Shown here: piece after piece, positions 36,151 through 44,539 of the stretch
Layout: each line of letters starts with the position of its first letter
How positions within the stretch are numbered: the stretch's first letter is position 1
Origin: Bacillota bacterium
GTDB taxonomy: Bacteria; Bacillota; Clostridia; Christensenellales; UMGS416
Assembly (NCBI GenBank): GCA_023410875.1
Contig: JAEYPH010000015.1
Span: forward strand, 13,465 to 77,464
DNA length: 64,000 bases
Direction: 5' to 3'
Program-made: the position numbers and the translations under genes
The notes under the pieces: generated by a model
What the model saw: the letters and a program-made list of their open reading frames with translations, nothing else
Databases searched by the model: none
What the model was told of the DNA's origin: nothing

Positions 36151-36653
36151 GCGCACTGCGACTAGCCGGCGTCATTCGAGAGAGCATCGTGGACGGCCCC
36201 GGCATCCGCTACACGGTGTTCGCTCAGGGCTGCCCGCGGCGCTGCCCCGGCTGCCACAACCCGCAGACGTGGCCCTTCGAGGGCGGCTTCGAGGCCCTGC
36301 CGGAGAGGCTGCTGGACGAAATGAAGAAGGACCCGCTGGTCAGCGGCCTGACGCTGAGCGGCGGCGAACCCTTCAGCCAGCCCGAGGCCATGGCCAAACT
36401 GGCCCAGCTGGCCCGCTCCGAAGACTACCACGTCATCAGCTACACTGGTTATCTTTATGAGGAGCTGCTGGAGCTGGCAAAGAGCCAGCCTTCCATCATG
36501 GACCTGTTGCGCCATGTGGACGTGCTCATCGACGGGCCCTTCGTGCAGGCGCTCAAGAGCTATGAGCTGCGCTTTCGCGGCTCCTCCAACCAGCGCTCCA
36601 TCGATGTGGCGGCTTCCTTGGCGGCAGGCCGGGCTGTGGAGATTTCCATCTGA
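36147..36653 (+). CDS. nrdG: NrdD-activating radical SAM enzyme
   Basis: NrdG installs the glycyl radical on NrdD using a 4Fe-4S cluster and SAM. The 168-residue protein has SIVDGPGIRYTVFAQGCPRRCPGCHN, a Cx3Cx2C cluster motif, and LTLSGGEPFSQPEA, the SAM-binding GGE motif. The GTG start overlaps the nrdD stop as GTGA; an ATG six codons upstream is a poorer choice. Confidence 0.95.
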   Translation: MSALRLAGVIRESIVDGPGIRYTVFAQGCPRRCPGCHNPQTWPFEGGFEALPERLLDEMKKDPLVSGLTLSGGEPFSQPEAMAKLAQLARSEDYHVISYTGYLYEELLELAKSQPSIMDLLRHVDVLIDGPFVQALKSYELRFRGSSNQRSIDVAASLAAGRAVEISI

Positions 36654-36665
36654 CCTAATAAATGC

Positions 36666-36697
36666 CCGAGGGGCGGTCGAAAGGCCGCCCCTCGCTT
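36666..36697. terminator. Terminator between nrdG and the MBL gene
   Basis: CGAGGGGCGG pairs with CCGCCCCTCG and is followed by CTTT on the plus strand. It separates two converging genes and probably serves both. Confidence 0.7.
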
Positions 36698-36703
36698 TAC
36701 TCG

Positions 36704-37420
36704 TTACGCCAAATCCTTCAATACTTGCAGCGCCTCAGGGCTGCCCAGGACGCCGCCATGATACAGCACCAACCGCTTCACAGGCAGCCGCGCCAGCCTT
36801 TGGGCCGATTGCTGTGCCAACTGCTGGTCCTGGTGGTAGTGCGACTGCACGCTGAGTTTGCCATCCACTAGGAACAGCGCGTCGCCGGCAATCAGCGTGC
36901 CGCTTGCCCGTTCAAACAGACAAATGTGCCCCGGCATGTGGCCGGGCGTGTGCAGAACCTCCACCCCGCCGGCTACCGGCAGCACATCGCCATCGGACAA
37001 TTCTTGATCGATGGGAATCTTGCGATTGGCGTAGGCTTCCTGGAATTGCCGGACAAAGGCCTGACGCTCCGGCGGCAGGTTATCGAAATCCGCCAGCAGC
37101 GCCGCCAGCTTCACCGGCGTCTGCCGCCCGTCGATGTAAGGCGCCTTTTGGGCGTGGGCCAGCGTGCGGGCATGGGGCGCCTGGGATAGTACGTCCTTGG
37201 CGCTGCCGATGTGGTCCATGTCGTGGTGGGTGAATACCAGGTCTGTCAGCTGGTTCAATGCAAACCCCTCAGCCTCCATGGCCTGCCGGATCAGTTCCAT
37301 CTGCATAGGGTAACCGGCATCCACCAGCATCAGCCGTCCTTCACCCTGCAACAGCACCGGGTGTATAGCACCCCTGGCGCCAACGATATCCAGCATAGCA
37401 ATGTTATCGGCAATCCTCAT
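36704..37420 (-). CDS. MBL-fold metallohydrolase
   Basis: A 238-residue metallo-beta-lactamase-fold hydrolase. The metal motif is VFTHHDMDHIGS (HxHxDH type with H-D-M), followed by HTPGHMPGHICLF, AGDALF and a terminal LYHGG. It resembles the stand-alone YflN-like hydrolases, whose substrates vary. The ATG has AGGAGGG. It stands alone between the nrdDG operon and the permease. Confidence 0.88.
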   Translation of the reverse strand: MRIADNIAMLDIVGARGAIHPVLLQGEGRLMLVDAGYPMQMELIRQAMEAEGFALNQLTDLVFTHHDMDHIGSAKDVLSQAPHARTLAHAQKAPYIDGRQTPVKLAALLADFDNLPPERQAFVRQFQEAYANRKIPIDQELSDGDVLPVAGGVEVLHTPGHMPGHICLFERASGTLIAGDALFLVDGKLSVQSHYHQDQQLAQQSAQRLARLPVKRLVLYHGGVLGSPEALQVLKDLA

Positions 37421-37522
37421 TGGTGTTCCCTCCTGAAAGAATTCTTTCTTTCCTTCTTACCACCAAACACCGTTCAGGAAAAGACTTGATTTTATCTCGA
37501 TTTTGTGATATCTTTGATAAGT

Positions 37523-37552
37523 AAAAGCAAGCAGGATGGCCTGCTTGCTTTT
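37523..37552. terminator. Bidirectional terminator after the lactate permease gene
   Basis: AAAAGCAAGCAGG pairs with CCTGCTTGCTTTT around ATGG, giving A and T runs on both sides. Confidence 0.85.
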
Positions 37553-37572
37553 GTATTACGCAATTTCCTTCA

Positions 37573-39240
37573 TTAAATAATCAGATTCAGACGCAGCAAA
37601 ATCACCACATAGACCGACAGACACACCGTCAGCAGCAGCGAGAACGCGAAGGCCGTACGGATAACCTGGTTCTCCTCGCCCAGCTTATCGATGGACGCGG
37701 CGGCGTTTTGCAGCTTGGCAGGCGAAATGATGCTGGCCAGGCCGCCGCCGAAGGCCAGCGCCGCTGCAATAAGCACCAATTGCGGCAGGCCCAGATTCAG
37801 GTTCTTGGCCGTCAGCAGCGCGTACTTGCCGAACATGCCAATCGTGGAAGCCTCGCTGCCGGTCAGGAAGCCGCCCAGCAACCCGATGAACCCGGCGATG
37901 GCCCCGTAGGCCTGGCCGAAGAAGCTGGAAGAGGAATCTGCCAGCACCTTTACCATGCTGGGCACCGACCACTGAGCCTGCTGCATCTGGAAACCCGACA
38001 TGCTCATGATCTCGCCGATGGCGAAGAAGATGGCCGTGGAGAACACCGGCCGCGGCGCGCGCCGCCCCCAGGTGCGCAGGATGTCGCCCCACTGGGCGCG
38101 GCTGGGCTTAAGGATTGGCGCGGCCAGCAGCACCGACACGAAGATCCACGTGTAGGCGCTCCACAGCGCCCGCGTGGGGATACCGTTGGTCAGGAAGGCC
38201 GCATTGTTCTTGGCCACGTCGGCTGCATACAGCGTCGCGTCGTTGGCGGCCAGGCCGAAGACCGGCAGCGTCCACTGGCGGTAGAGCAGCTCGAAGAGCG
38301 GCTTGGGCAGGTTGAGCGCCAGGATCAGCACGATGAGCAGCGCCCACGGAGACAGCGCCCGCCACAACGGCATGGCAGCTTCGGCGCGCCGGTCCTCCTC
38401 GCTCAATGCGCCGCGGTCGATGAGCTTGCGGCCGGTCGCTTTCAGGTAAACCATCATCGCGACGATGACGGCAATACCGCAGAACACGCCGGTCAGCGTC
38501 ACGAGGTTTTCCACACGATTGGTGAAGAAGGACACGACGCCCACGACTGCGCCGGTCAGCAGGCAGGGCGCCCAGCCCTCCCGTATGGCCTTCCACCGGC
38601 CCACGATCCACAGCATGCTCAGGCCTATGAGTGTGCTGGTCAGCGGCAGGAACCAGAAGAACACGCCGCCGGCCTGGCTGAGCGTCAGCGCCGTGGCGCC
38701 GTCGATGGGGTTGGCCCGCAAAAAGCCGTTGGCGATATCCACAAAGGCCACGATGGGCGCGCCCAGCAGCGCATAGGTGCACAGCGAATCATAGCCGATG
38801 GCCGGCAGCGCGATGGCCACATAGGTGGAATAGCCCATGGCCAGCAGGATGGGCGGCAGTACGCTGACCGGCGTGGCGCCCACGGCCACCATTAGCGTGC
38901 CAAAGCCGATGTTGACCATCATGATCTGCGCGGCGCGGCTGGCCGGCGACAGCGTCTTTAAGAACACGGTGATGCGGCGGATGGCGCCGGTCTTCTCCAT
39001 GAATGCCATCTGCAACAGCGAAGCCGCTACGATCAGCGAAACCGAGAACGAGCGGATGAACCCCGCCAGCGTGGAGCGCAGCACGACCTCCACCGTGGTC
39101 TGGAACGCGAACACCGCGACCACCGCGATGACGACCCACCCCACGATGCCGCTGACGTCGGCGGGGCGCTTCCAGATCAACAGCATGGCCAGTATTACGA
39201 CGATGGGTAAAAGGGTAAACAAAAGAGACCAATCGGACAT
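37573..39240 (-). CDS. L-lactate permease family transporter
   Basis: A 555-residue membrane protein of the LctP/LldP family, which import lactate or glycolate with protons. About 13 hydrophobic helices are visible. Family-like segments are SVSLIVAASLLQMAFMEKTGA, ALPAIGYDSLCTYALLGAP and GFLTGSEASTIGMFGKY. No lactate dehydrogenase is near, so transport of another small carboxylate is possible. The start chosen, MSDWSLLF, has GGAAGG at good spacing; the ATG four codons earlier is too close to that site. Confidence 0.88.
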   Translation of the reverse strand: MSDWSLLFTLLPIVVILAMLLIWKRPADVSGIVGWVVIAVVAVFAFQTTVEVVLRSTLAGFIRSFSVSLIVAASLLQMAFMEKTGAIRRITVFLKTLSPASRAAQIMMVNIGFGTLMVAVGATPVSVLPPILLAMGYSTYVAIALPAIGYDSLCTYALLGAPIVAFVDIANGFLRANPIDGATALTLSQAGGVFFWFLPLTSTLIGLSMLWIVGRWKAIREGWAPCLLTGAVVGVVSFFTNRVENLVTLTGVFCGIAVIVAMMVYLKATGRKLIDRGALSEEDRRAEAAMPLWRALSPWALLIVLILALNLPKPLFELLYRQWTLPVFGLAANDATLYAADVAKNNAAFLTNGIPTRALWSAYTWIFVSVLLAAPILKPSRAQWGDILRTWGRRAPRPVFSTAIFFAIGEIMSMSGFQMQQAQWSVPSMVKVLADSSSSFFGQAYGAIAGFIGLLGGFLTGSEASTIGMFGKYALLTAKNLNLGLPQLVLIAAALAFGGGLASIISPAKLQNAAASIDKLGEENQVIRTAFAFSLLLTVCLSVYVVILLRLNLII

Positions 39241-39400
39241 AAGGGCTACCATCCTTCCGTTTTGCCGTTGGGGATGCCGGGGCTACCTTGCTACATATCT
39301 ACAATTCGGTATTCTAGCGAAAGGGGTGAAAAATGTAAAGAGGCTGCATCGACGAGGTCCCGCCGACACAGCCCCAGTCCTTTTCTGTCACCGACTTATA

Positions 39401-39697
39401 TCAGTCTATGAAGATTTTGCGGTTTTTAGCCTCTTTGCTGGGGCGGAAGAGCACGAAACGATTGCCGATGGCGAACACGGCCTCTGCGCCCGTGGCCGCG
39501 GCCAGCACCTCGCAGGCCTCCCGCGCGCCCAGCGGCGCCGTGGTCAGCGCCGTCAGCTTGATGAGCTCCCGCGCCTCCAGCGCGTCGTTCACCTGCTTGA
39601 TCAGGTTATCGTTGATCCCCTGCTTGCCCACCTGGAAGATCGGCTGCAGGTCATTGGCCAGGGAGCGCAGGGCGCTGCGTTGTTTGGGGGTTAGCAT
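39401..39697 (-). CDS. yhbY: YhbY-like CRM-domain RNA-binding protein
   Basis: A 98-residue CRM-domain protein that binds pre-50S particles. It reads MLTPKQRSALRSLANDLQPIFQVGKQGIND and ends with AIGNRFVLFRPSKEAKNR, including a GxxG loop equivalent. In Firmicutes it normally lies between obgE and nadD. Here a GIY-YIG gene and a repeat array separate it from obgE, and nadD is 7.5 kb away. The ATG has GAGGAAAAG. Confidence 0.92.
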   Translation of the reverse strand: MLTPKQRSALRSLANDLQPIFQVGKQGINDNLIKQVNDALEARELIKLTALTTAPLGAREACEVLAAATGAEAVFAIGNRFVLFRPSKEAKNRKIFID

Positions 39698-39716
39698 GTC
39701 TTTTCCTCGATTCTTA

Positions 39717-39995
39717 TCATTGCTTTATTTCTAATTCCAACCATTGTGGGTTTACAGAAGCTATGAGATCGTTCTTTTTCTTCCTGCTCCAACCCTTTAT
39801 CTGTTTTTCTCTTATGATTGCATCTTTCACATCGTTTATCATTTCGTAGTAAACCAGGTCACTGACGTTATATTGAGATGTGAATCCTTCGTTTACCTTA
39901 CTCTTGTGCTCATGAACCCTGCGTACAAGATCATTGGTGACCCCTGTGTATACGACGGTACGGTGCTTATTCGTCATGATGTAGACAAAATACAT
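39717..39995 (-). CDS. GIY-YIG nuclease family protein
   Basis: A 92-residue stand-alone GIY-YIG domain of the YhbQ/UPF0213 type. It shows FVYIMTNKHRTVVYTGVTNDLVRRVHEH: the YIM and YTG correspond to GIY and YIG, followed by the conserved Arg. EKQIKGWSRKKKNDLI is the conserved C-terminal part, with the Glu and Lys positions. Unlike its neighbours it is AT-rich, which suggests transfer. Its start abuts an array of palindromic repeats (40008-40737), and such genes are often found beside repeats of this kind. Biological role unknown. Confidence 0.85.
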   Translation of the reverse strand: MYFVYIMTNKHRTVVYTGVTNDLVRRVHEHKSKVNEGFTSQYNVSDLVYYEMINDVKDAIIREKQIKGWSRKKKNDLIASVNPQWLELEIKQ

Positions 39996-40007
39996 TCTGC
40001 CGCCTTA

Positions 40008-40737
40008 CTGTTATTCCGTGCGCAGCAAGAATCCCCTGAGCTGTACGCCGTTGAATTGGGGGATTCTTCGGGCACTTCGTACCCTCTGAATGACAGGAAC
40101 GGGTGTCGCCGTACAACCGCACTGTCATTCCGAACGCAGTGAGGGATCCCCTGAGTTGAACTCCGTTGCATTGGGGGGATTCTTCGGGCACTTCGTGCCC
40201 TCTGAATGACAGGAACGGGTGTCGCCGTACAACCTGTCATTCCGAACGCAGTGATGAATCCCCTGAGCTGTACGCCGTTGCATTGGGGGATTCTTCGGGC
40301 GCTGCGCGCCTTCTGAATGACAGGAACGGGTGTCGCCGTAAAACCTGTCATTCCGAGCGCAGAGAGGAATCCCCTGAGTTGAACTCCGTTGCATTGGGGG
40401 ATTCTTCGGGCGCTGCGCACCCTCTGAATGACAGAACTGGGTGTCGACGTAAAGCCGTACTGTCATTCCGAGTGCAGCGAGGAATCCCCTGATCTGAACG
40501 CCGTTGCATTGGGGGATTCTTCGGGCACTTCGTGCCCTCTGAATGACAGAACTGGATGTCGACGTAAAGCCGTACTGTCATTCCGAGTGCAGCGAGGAAT
40601 CCCCTGATCTGAACGCCGTTGCATTGGGGGATTCTTCGGGCACTTCGTGCCCTCTGAATGACAGGAACGGGTGTCGCCGTACAACCTGTCATTCCGAACG
40701 CAGTGAGGAATCCCCGAAATCAAGAGCTCACTCCCAG
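40008..40737 (+). repeat. Array of seven palindromic elements (about 113-bp period)
   Basis: Units start at 40008, 40122, 40234, 40345, 40460, 40575 and 40686; six are complete and the last is cut after its first half. Each begins CTGTCATTCCGA and ends GAATGACAG, with inner AATCCCC/GGGGGATT. The right arm forms GGGCAC-TTC-GTGCCC in units 2, 5 and 6 and GGCGC-TGC-GCGCC in unit 3, so paired bases changed together. Spacers of about 20 bp (GAACGGGTGTCGCCGTAC) are also similar. It fills the gap between obgE and the GIY-YIG gene. Confidence 0.92.
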
Positions 40738-41993
40738 AACTCAAACTCCATATCATTCATCCGCACGGTATCGTCGTGCTGTGCGCCCATCTGGCGCAGA
40801 CACTCCACGATGCCGGTTTCCTCCAGGCGGCGCTCGAAGAAAGCCATGGACGTGCTGTCGGAGAAGTTGACGCTGTCCAGCAGCTTGTCCACCAAGGGGC
40901 CGGTCACTTCGTAAACGTCGCCGACCTTTTCTATGGACCAGTCATTGCCGGGCAAGCTCTCCAGCTCCTCCATGTCCTCATGGATGGGCTGCACCGGCGG
41001 CAGCTCGGCCAGCTTGCGGGCCACGGCCCGCATCAGCTCCAGCAGTCCCTTGTTCGTGGCGGCGCTCACGGGGAATACGGGGTATCCCTTGGCGTTGCAG
41101 TGGGCGGTCAATTCCTCCAGGAACACCGCGGCATCGGGCAGGTCCACCTTGTTGGCGGCCACGATCTGGGGCCGCTCGGCCAGCACGGCGCTGTACAGGC
41201 GCAGCTCCTCGTTGATCTTATCGAAGTCCTCCATGGGGTCGCGATCCTCACTGCCGGAGGCGTCCACGACGTGCACCAGCAGCCGCGTGCGCTCCACATG
41301 GCGCAGGAAGTCGTGGCCCAGGCCCTCGCCCTTGTGGGCGTTCTCGATGAGGCCGGGGATGTCGGCCACCAAAAAGCTGCGGCCATCCACTTCGGCCACG
41401 CCCAAGTTGGGCGACAATGTGGTGAAGTGATAGTTGGCGATCTTGGGCCGGGCGCGGGTGACCACCGAGAGCATCGTGGATTTGCCCACGTTGGGAAAGC
41501 CCACCAGGCCCACGTCGGCGATGGTCTTGAGTTCCAGCACCACGTCATAGGCCATGGTCTTCTGCCCCGGCTGAGCAAAGTTGGGGGCCTGGCGCGTGGG
41601 TGTGGCATAGTGAATGTTGCCCCAGCCGCCGCGGCCGCCACGCAGCACCCGGCGGCATTCGCCGGGCGTGCGCATGTCGGCCACCACGCGGTCGGTCTTC
41701 TCCTCGCGGATCACAGTGCCCACGGGCACCTTGATGATCAGGTCCTCACCGTCGCAGCCAAAGCACTTGTTGGCGCCGCCGTCGGCGCCGCGCTCGGCTT
41801 CATAGCTGTGCTGATAGCGGAAATCCAGCAGCGTGCGCAGGCCCTCGTCGGCCTGGAACAAGATGTCCCCGCCCCGGCCGCCGTCGCCGCCGTCGGGACC
41901 GCCCTTCTGCACAAACAGCTCCCGGTAGAAGCTGACCTTGCCGTTGCCGCCGTCACCGGACTTTATTTTGATTTTAGCTTTATCTACAAACAT
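40728..41993 (-). CDS. obgE: GTPase ObgE/CgtA
   Basis: ObgE is an essential GTPase that assists 50S assembly and links to (p)ppGpp. The 421-residue protein has the glycine-rich Obg fold (FVDKAKIKIKSGDGGNGKVSF, about 1-158), the G domain (GFPNVGKST, DIPGLIEN, NKVDLPD; about 159-330) and a C-terminal OCT domain ending in the acidic FEFWE tail typical of Firmicutes. The ATG at MFVDK was chosen from conservation; no strong ribosome site is seen. The last bases of the gene overlap the end of the repeat array. Confidence 0.96.
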   Translation of the reverse strand: MFVDKAKIKIKSGDGGNGKVSFYRELFVQKGGPDGGDGGRGGDILFQADEGLRTLLDFRYQHSYEAERGADGGANKCFGCDGEDLIIKVPVGTVIREEKTDRVVADMRTPGECRRVLRGGRGGWGNIHYATPTRQAPNFAQPGQKTMAYDVVLELKTIADVGLVGFPNVGKSTMLSVVTRARPKIANYHFTTLSPNLGVAEVDGRSFLVADIPGLIENAHKGEGLGHDFLRHVERTRLLVHVVDASGSEDRDPMEDFDKINEELRLYSAVLAERPQIVAANKVDLPDAAVFLEELTAHCNAKGYPVFPVSAATNKGLLELMRAVARKLAELPPVQPIHEDMEELESLPGNDWSIEKVGDVYEVTGPLVDKLLDSVNFSDSTSMAFFERRLEETGIVECLRQMGAQHDDTVRMNDMEFEFWE

Positions 41994-42033
41994 GGTATCA
42001 TTGTGCGCCGTTGGGCGCTTCTCCAATCAAAAA

Positions 42034-42063
42034 CACATCCCACAGCAAATACTGTGGGATGTG
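42034..42063 (-). promoter_or_regulatory. Hairpin with T-run at the 5' end of the obgE transcript
   Basis: CACATCCCACAG and CTGTGGGATGTG pair perfectly around six bases and are followed on the minus strand by TTTTTG. With the promoter just upstream, the predicted transcript starts inside the first arm. It may be a 5' stabilising stem or an attenuator. Confidence 0.5.
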
Positions 42064-42064
42064 A

Positions 42065-42093
42065 ATTATACACGATAGTGAACCTATAAGCAA
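42065..42093 (-). promoter_or_regulatory. obgE promoter
   Basis: On the minus strand TTGCTT (42088-42093) and TATAAT (42065-42070) are 17 bp apart, about 75 bp upstream of obgE. Confidence 0.6.
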
Positions 42094-42096
42094 GGA

Positions 42097-42210
42097 ATCA
42101 CTGAGATTCCGCGCCTGCGGGCGCGTCCAAAGGTCTCCGGTCGCCCAGGATGCATGGTCGAGCAGGAGCTGCAGGCTCCGGTCAGACCTTTGGAAACCTT
42201 CGGCCCCATT
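42097..42210 (+). repeat. Dispersed two-hairpin element, copy D (expanded)
   Basis: It has the same ends as copies A-C (GATTCCGCGCC... and GGAAACCTTCGGCCCC) and the orientation of copy A. The interior differs, with its own hairpin GGAGCTGCAGGCTCC. It lies between the NfnB-like gene and obgE. Confidence 0.7.
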
Positions 42211-42223
42211 AAATTGGAGAGGA

Positions 42224-43606
42224 TTATTTTCCCGTAAGCTTCTCATGAATTGCTGCGGCAGCCTTTTTGCCCGCGCCCATGGCCAAGATCACCGTGGCCG
42301 CGCCGGTCACGGCGTCACCGCCGGCATACACGCAGTCCATGCTGGTGCAGCCAGTCTCCTCCTCCACAACGATGCCACCCCAGCGGTTGATCTGGATACG
42401 GGGTTCGCTGTTGGTGAGCGCCGGGTTGGGCCGCGTACCGATGGCGATCACGGCGACGTCGCACTCCATGTCGAATTCGCTGCCGGCGATCGTGCGCACG
42501 CCGCGCCGGCCGGAGGCGTCGGGTTCGGTCAATTCCATTCGCACGCAGCGCAGGCCGGCCACCTTGCCGTCCTGGCCCAGCACCTCCACGGGGTTCGTGA
42601 GCATGTCGAAGATGATGCCCTCCTCCTCGGCGTGCAGCACTTCCTCGTGGCGGGCGGGCATCTCGGTGCGGCTGCGACGGTAGACGATGTGCACCTCTTC
42701 CGCGCCCATGCGCAGCGCGCAGCGGGCCGCGTCCATGGCCACGTTGCCGCCGCCGACCACCGCCACCTTGCGGCCCTTCTTCACCGGCGTGGTGGAACCG
42801 GGCTCATAGGCCTTCATCAGGTTGATGCGGGTCAGGAACTCGTTGGCCGAATACACGCCGATCAGGTTCTCTCCGGGGATCTTCATGAAGCTGGGCAGGC
42901 CCGCGCCGGAGCCGATGAACACGGCGGCGAAGCCCTCCTCCTCCAACAGTTGGTCGATGGGCGTGCCGTAGCCAACAGACACATTGGTTTCGATCTTCAC
43001 GCCTAATTCTTTAAGGCCCTGAATCTCATTGGCGACGATGGCCTTCGGAAGGCGGAACTCGGGGATGCCGTATACCAGCACGCCGCCGGGGGTGTGCAGC
43101 GCCTCGAACACCGTGACGTCATAGCCCAGACGGGCCAGATCGCCTGCGCACGTGAGGCCGGCGGGGCCGCTGCCCACGATGGCCACCTTCTTGCCGTTGG
43201 AAGGCTCCTGGTGCAGGTCGCGCAGCGTTTCCTCGGCGGCGAAGTCGGCCACAAAGCGCTCCAGATTGCCGATGGCGACGGGCTTGCCGGTCTTTAAGAG
43301 CACACAGCCCTTCTCGCACTGCTCCTCCTGGGGGCACACGCGCCCGCACACGCCGGGCAGGCTGTTGGTGGAGGTCACGATCTCATAAGCCTTGGCGAAG
43401 TCGCCCTGCTTGATGGCGGTGATGAACTGCGGAATGGGCACACTCACAGGGCAGCCGGCCACACAGCCGGGCTTCTTGCAGTTGATGCAGCGGTTGGCCT
43501 CGGCCTGGGCCTGCTCGTCGCTATATCCCAACGCCACTTCCTGGAAGCACTTTGCGCGCTCCGCCGGGTCCATAGCGTCCATCTTGACTCTGTCCTTAAC
43601 GGGCAT
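42224..43606 (-). CDS. NfnB-like / glutamate synthase small subunit-like oxidoreductase
   Basis: A 460-residue NADPH-dependent flavoprotein. The N-terminal ferredoxin-like region carries CINCKKPGCVAGCPV and CGRVCPQEEQCEKGC (4Fe-4S ligands). FAD and NADPH sites follow: VAIVGSGPAGLTCA and VAVVGGGNVAMDAARCA, then YAGGDAVTGAATVILAMG. This subunit resembles GltD, but directly beside an NfnA-like gene it is most likely NfnB, which couples NADH and reduced ferredoxin to NADP+ reduction by electron bifurcation. It overlaps the NfnA-like gene by 11 bases. Confidence 0.9.
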   Translation of the reverse strand: MPVKDRVKMDAMDPAERAKCFQEVALGYSDEQAQAEANRCINCKKPGCVAGCPVSVPIPQFITAIKQGDFAKAYEIVTSTNSLPGVCGRVCPQEEQCEKGCVLLKTGKPVAIGNLERFVADFAAEETLRDLHQEPSNGKKVAIVGSGPAGLTCAGDLARLGYDVTVFEALHTPGGVLVYGIPEFRLPKAIVANEIQGLKELGVKIETNVSVGYGTPIDQLLEEEGFAAVFIGSGAGLPSFMKIPGENLIGVYSANEFLTRINLMKAYEPGSTTPVKKGRKVAVVGGGNVAMDAARCALRMGAEEVHIVYRRSRTEMPARHEEVLHAEEEGIIFDMLTNPVEVLGQDGKVAGLRCVRMELTEPDASGRRGVRTIAGSEFDMECDVAVIAIGTRPNPALTNSEPRIQINRWGGIVVEEETGCTSMDCVYAGGDAVTGAATVILAMGAGKKAAAAIHEKLTGK

Positions 43607-44426
43607 GGCAGGCTTCCTCCTCGCAGGCGCGGCGCTCGTCGTCCTTATAGGTGTTCAGGCGGCGCATGGCCTCGTCAAAATCGATCTGGTGGGCGTCGAA
43701 CTCCGGGCCGTCCACGCAGGCATACTTGCTCTCACCGCCCACAGTGACGCGGCAGCCGCCGCACATGCCGGTGCCATCCACCATAATCGGGTTCATGCTG
43801 GCCGTCGTCTTGATGCCATACTGCTTGGTCAGCAGGCTTACGAACTTCATCATGATGACCGGGCCGATGGTGATGACCTCATCGTATTTCTCCCCGGCCT
43901 CAAAGAGCTCCTTCATGACGTCGGTGACCAGGCCCTTGCGGCCCTGGGAACCGTCGTCGGTCGTGATGTAGAGGTTGTTGCACACGGCGCGCACCTCGTC
44001 CTCCAGGATGAGCAGCTTTTCGTTGCGCGCGCCGATGATGACGTCCACGTGCACGCCCTTGTCAAAGAGCGCCTTGACCTCTGGGTAGACCACGGCCACG
44101 CCCACGCCGCCGCCCACGCACAGCACGCGGCCGTGATCCGGCAATTGTGCGGGCTTACCCAGCGGCCCCAGAAAGTCGTGGATGCCCTCGCCGGCCTCCT
44201 TGGCGGCCAACAGGCGCGTGGAATGGCCCACGGCCTGGAAGATGATCGTTACGACGCCGGCTTCGCTGCTGCTGCCGGCGATGGTCAGCGGCATGCGCTC
44301 GCTGTCGGCGTTTACGCGCAGCATCACGAACTGGCCGGGCTGCGCGCGGCGGGCTGTCCGCGGCGCGCTGACCTCCATGCGGTACGTGTCCGGGCCGATC
44401 TGCTCTTTCTTGAGGATCTGATACAC
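43596..44426 (-). CDS. NfnA-like FAD/2Fe-2S oxidoreductase subunit
   Basis: A 276-residue relative of the dihydroorotate-dehydrogenase electron-transfer subunit. An FAD domain (RMEVSAPRTARRAQPGQFVML, MPLTIAGSS) is followed by an NAD domain (VLCVGGGVGVAVVYPEVKAL) and a 2Fe-2S motif in GTGMCGGCRVTVGGESKYACVDGPEFD. Together with the next gene it should form the NfnAB transhydrogenase, which links Fd, NADH and NADPH pools in anaerobes. The GTG start with GGGAGGG seven bases upstream is preferred over an ATG five codons earlier. Confidence 0.9.
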   Translation of the reverse strand: MYQILKKEQIGPDTYRMEVSAPRTARRAQPGQFVMLRVNADSERMPLTIAGSSSEAGVVTIIFQAVGHSTRLLAAKEAGEGIHDFLGPLGKPAQLPDHGRVLCVGGGVGVAVVYPEVKALFDKGVHVDVIIGARNEKLLILEDEVRAVCNNLYITTDDGSQGRKGLVTDVMKELFEAGEKYDEVITIGPVIMMKFVSLLTKQYGIKTTASMNPIMVDGTGMCGGCRVTVGGESKYACVDGPEFDAHQIDFDEAMRRLNTYKDDERRACEEEACHAR

Positions 44427-44457
44427 GATGTTCCCTCCCATCCTAGCTCAGGTATCA

Positions 44458-44486
44458 ATTATACCACGATCAATTCCGTGCTCAAA
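44458..44486 (-). promoter_or_regulatory. nfn operon promoter
   Basis: On the minus strand TTTGAG (44481-44486) and TATAAT (44458-44463) are 17 bp apart, with TGG before the -10 (extended -10). Confidence 0.6.
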
Positions 44487-44539
44487 GCGCGCAATATGGC
44501 TCATGGGCGAAATATATCACAAATGCAGCCTCCTGGCTA

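Noticed and set aside
40008..40737. CRISPR array
   Set aside because: The units are long, near-identical over their full length including spacers, and no cas gene is present.
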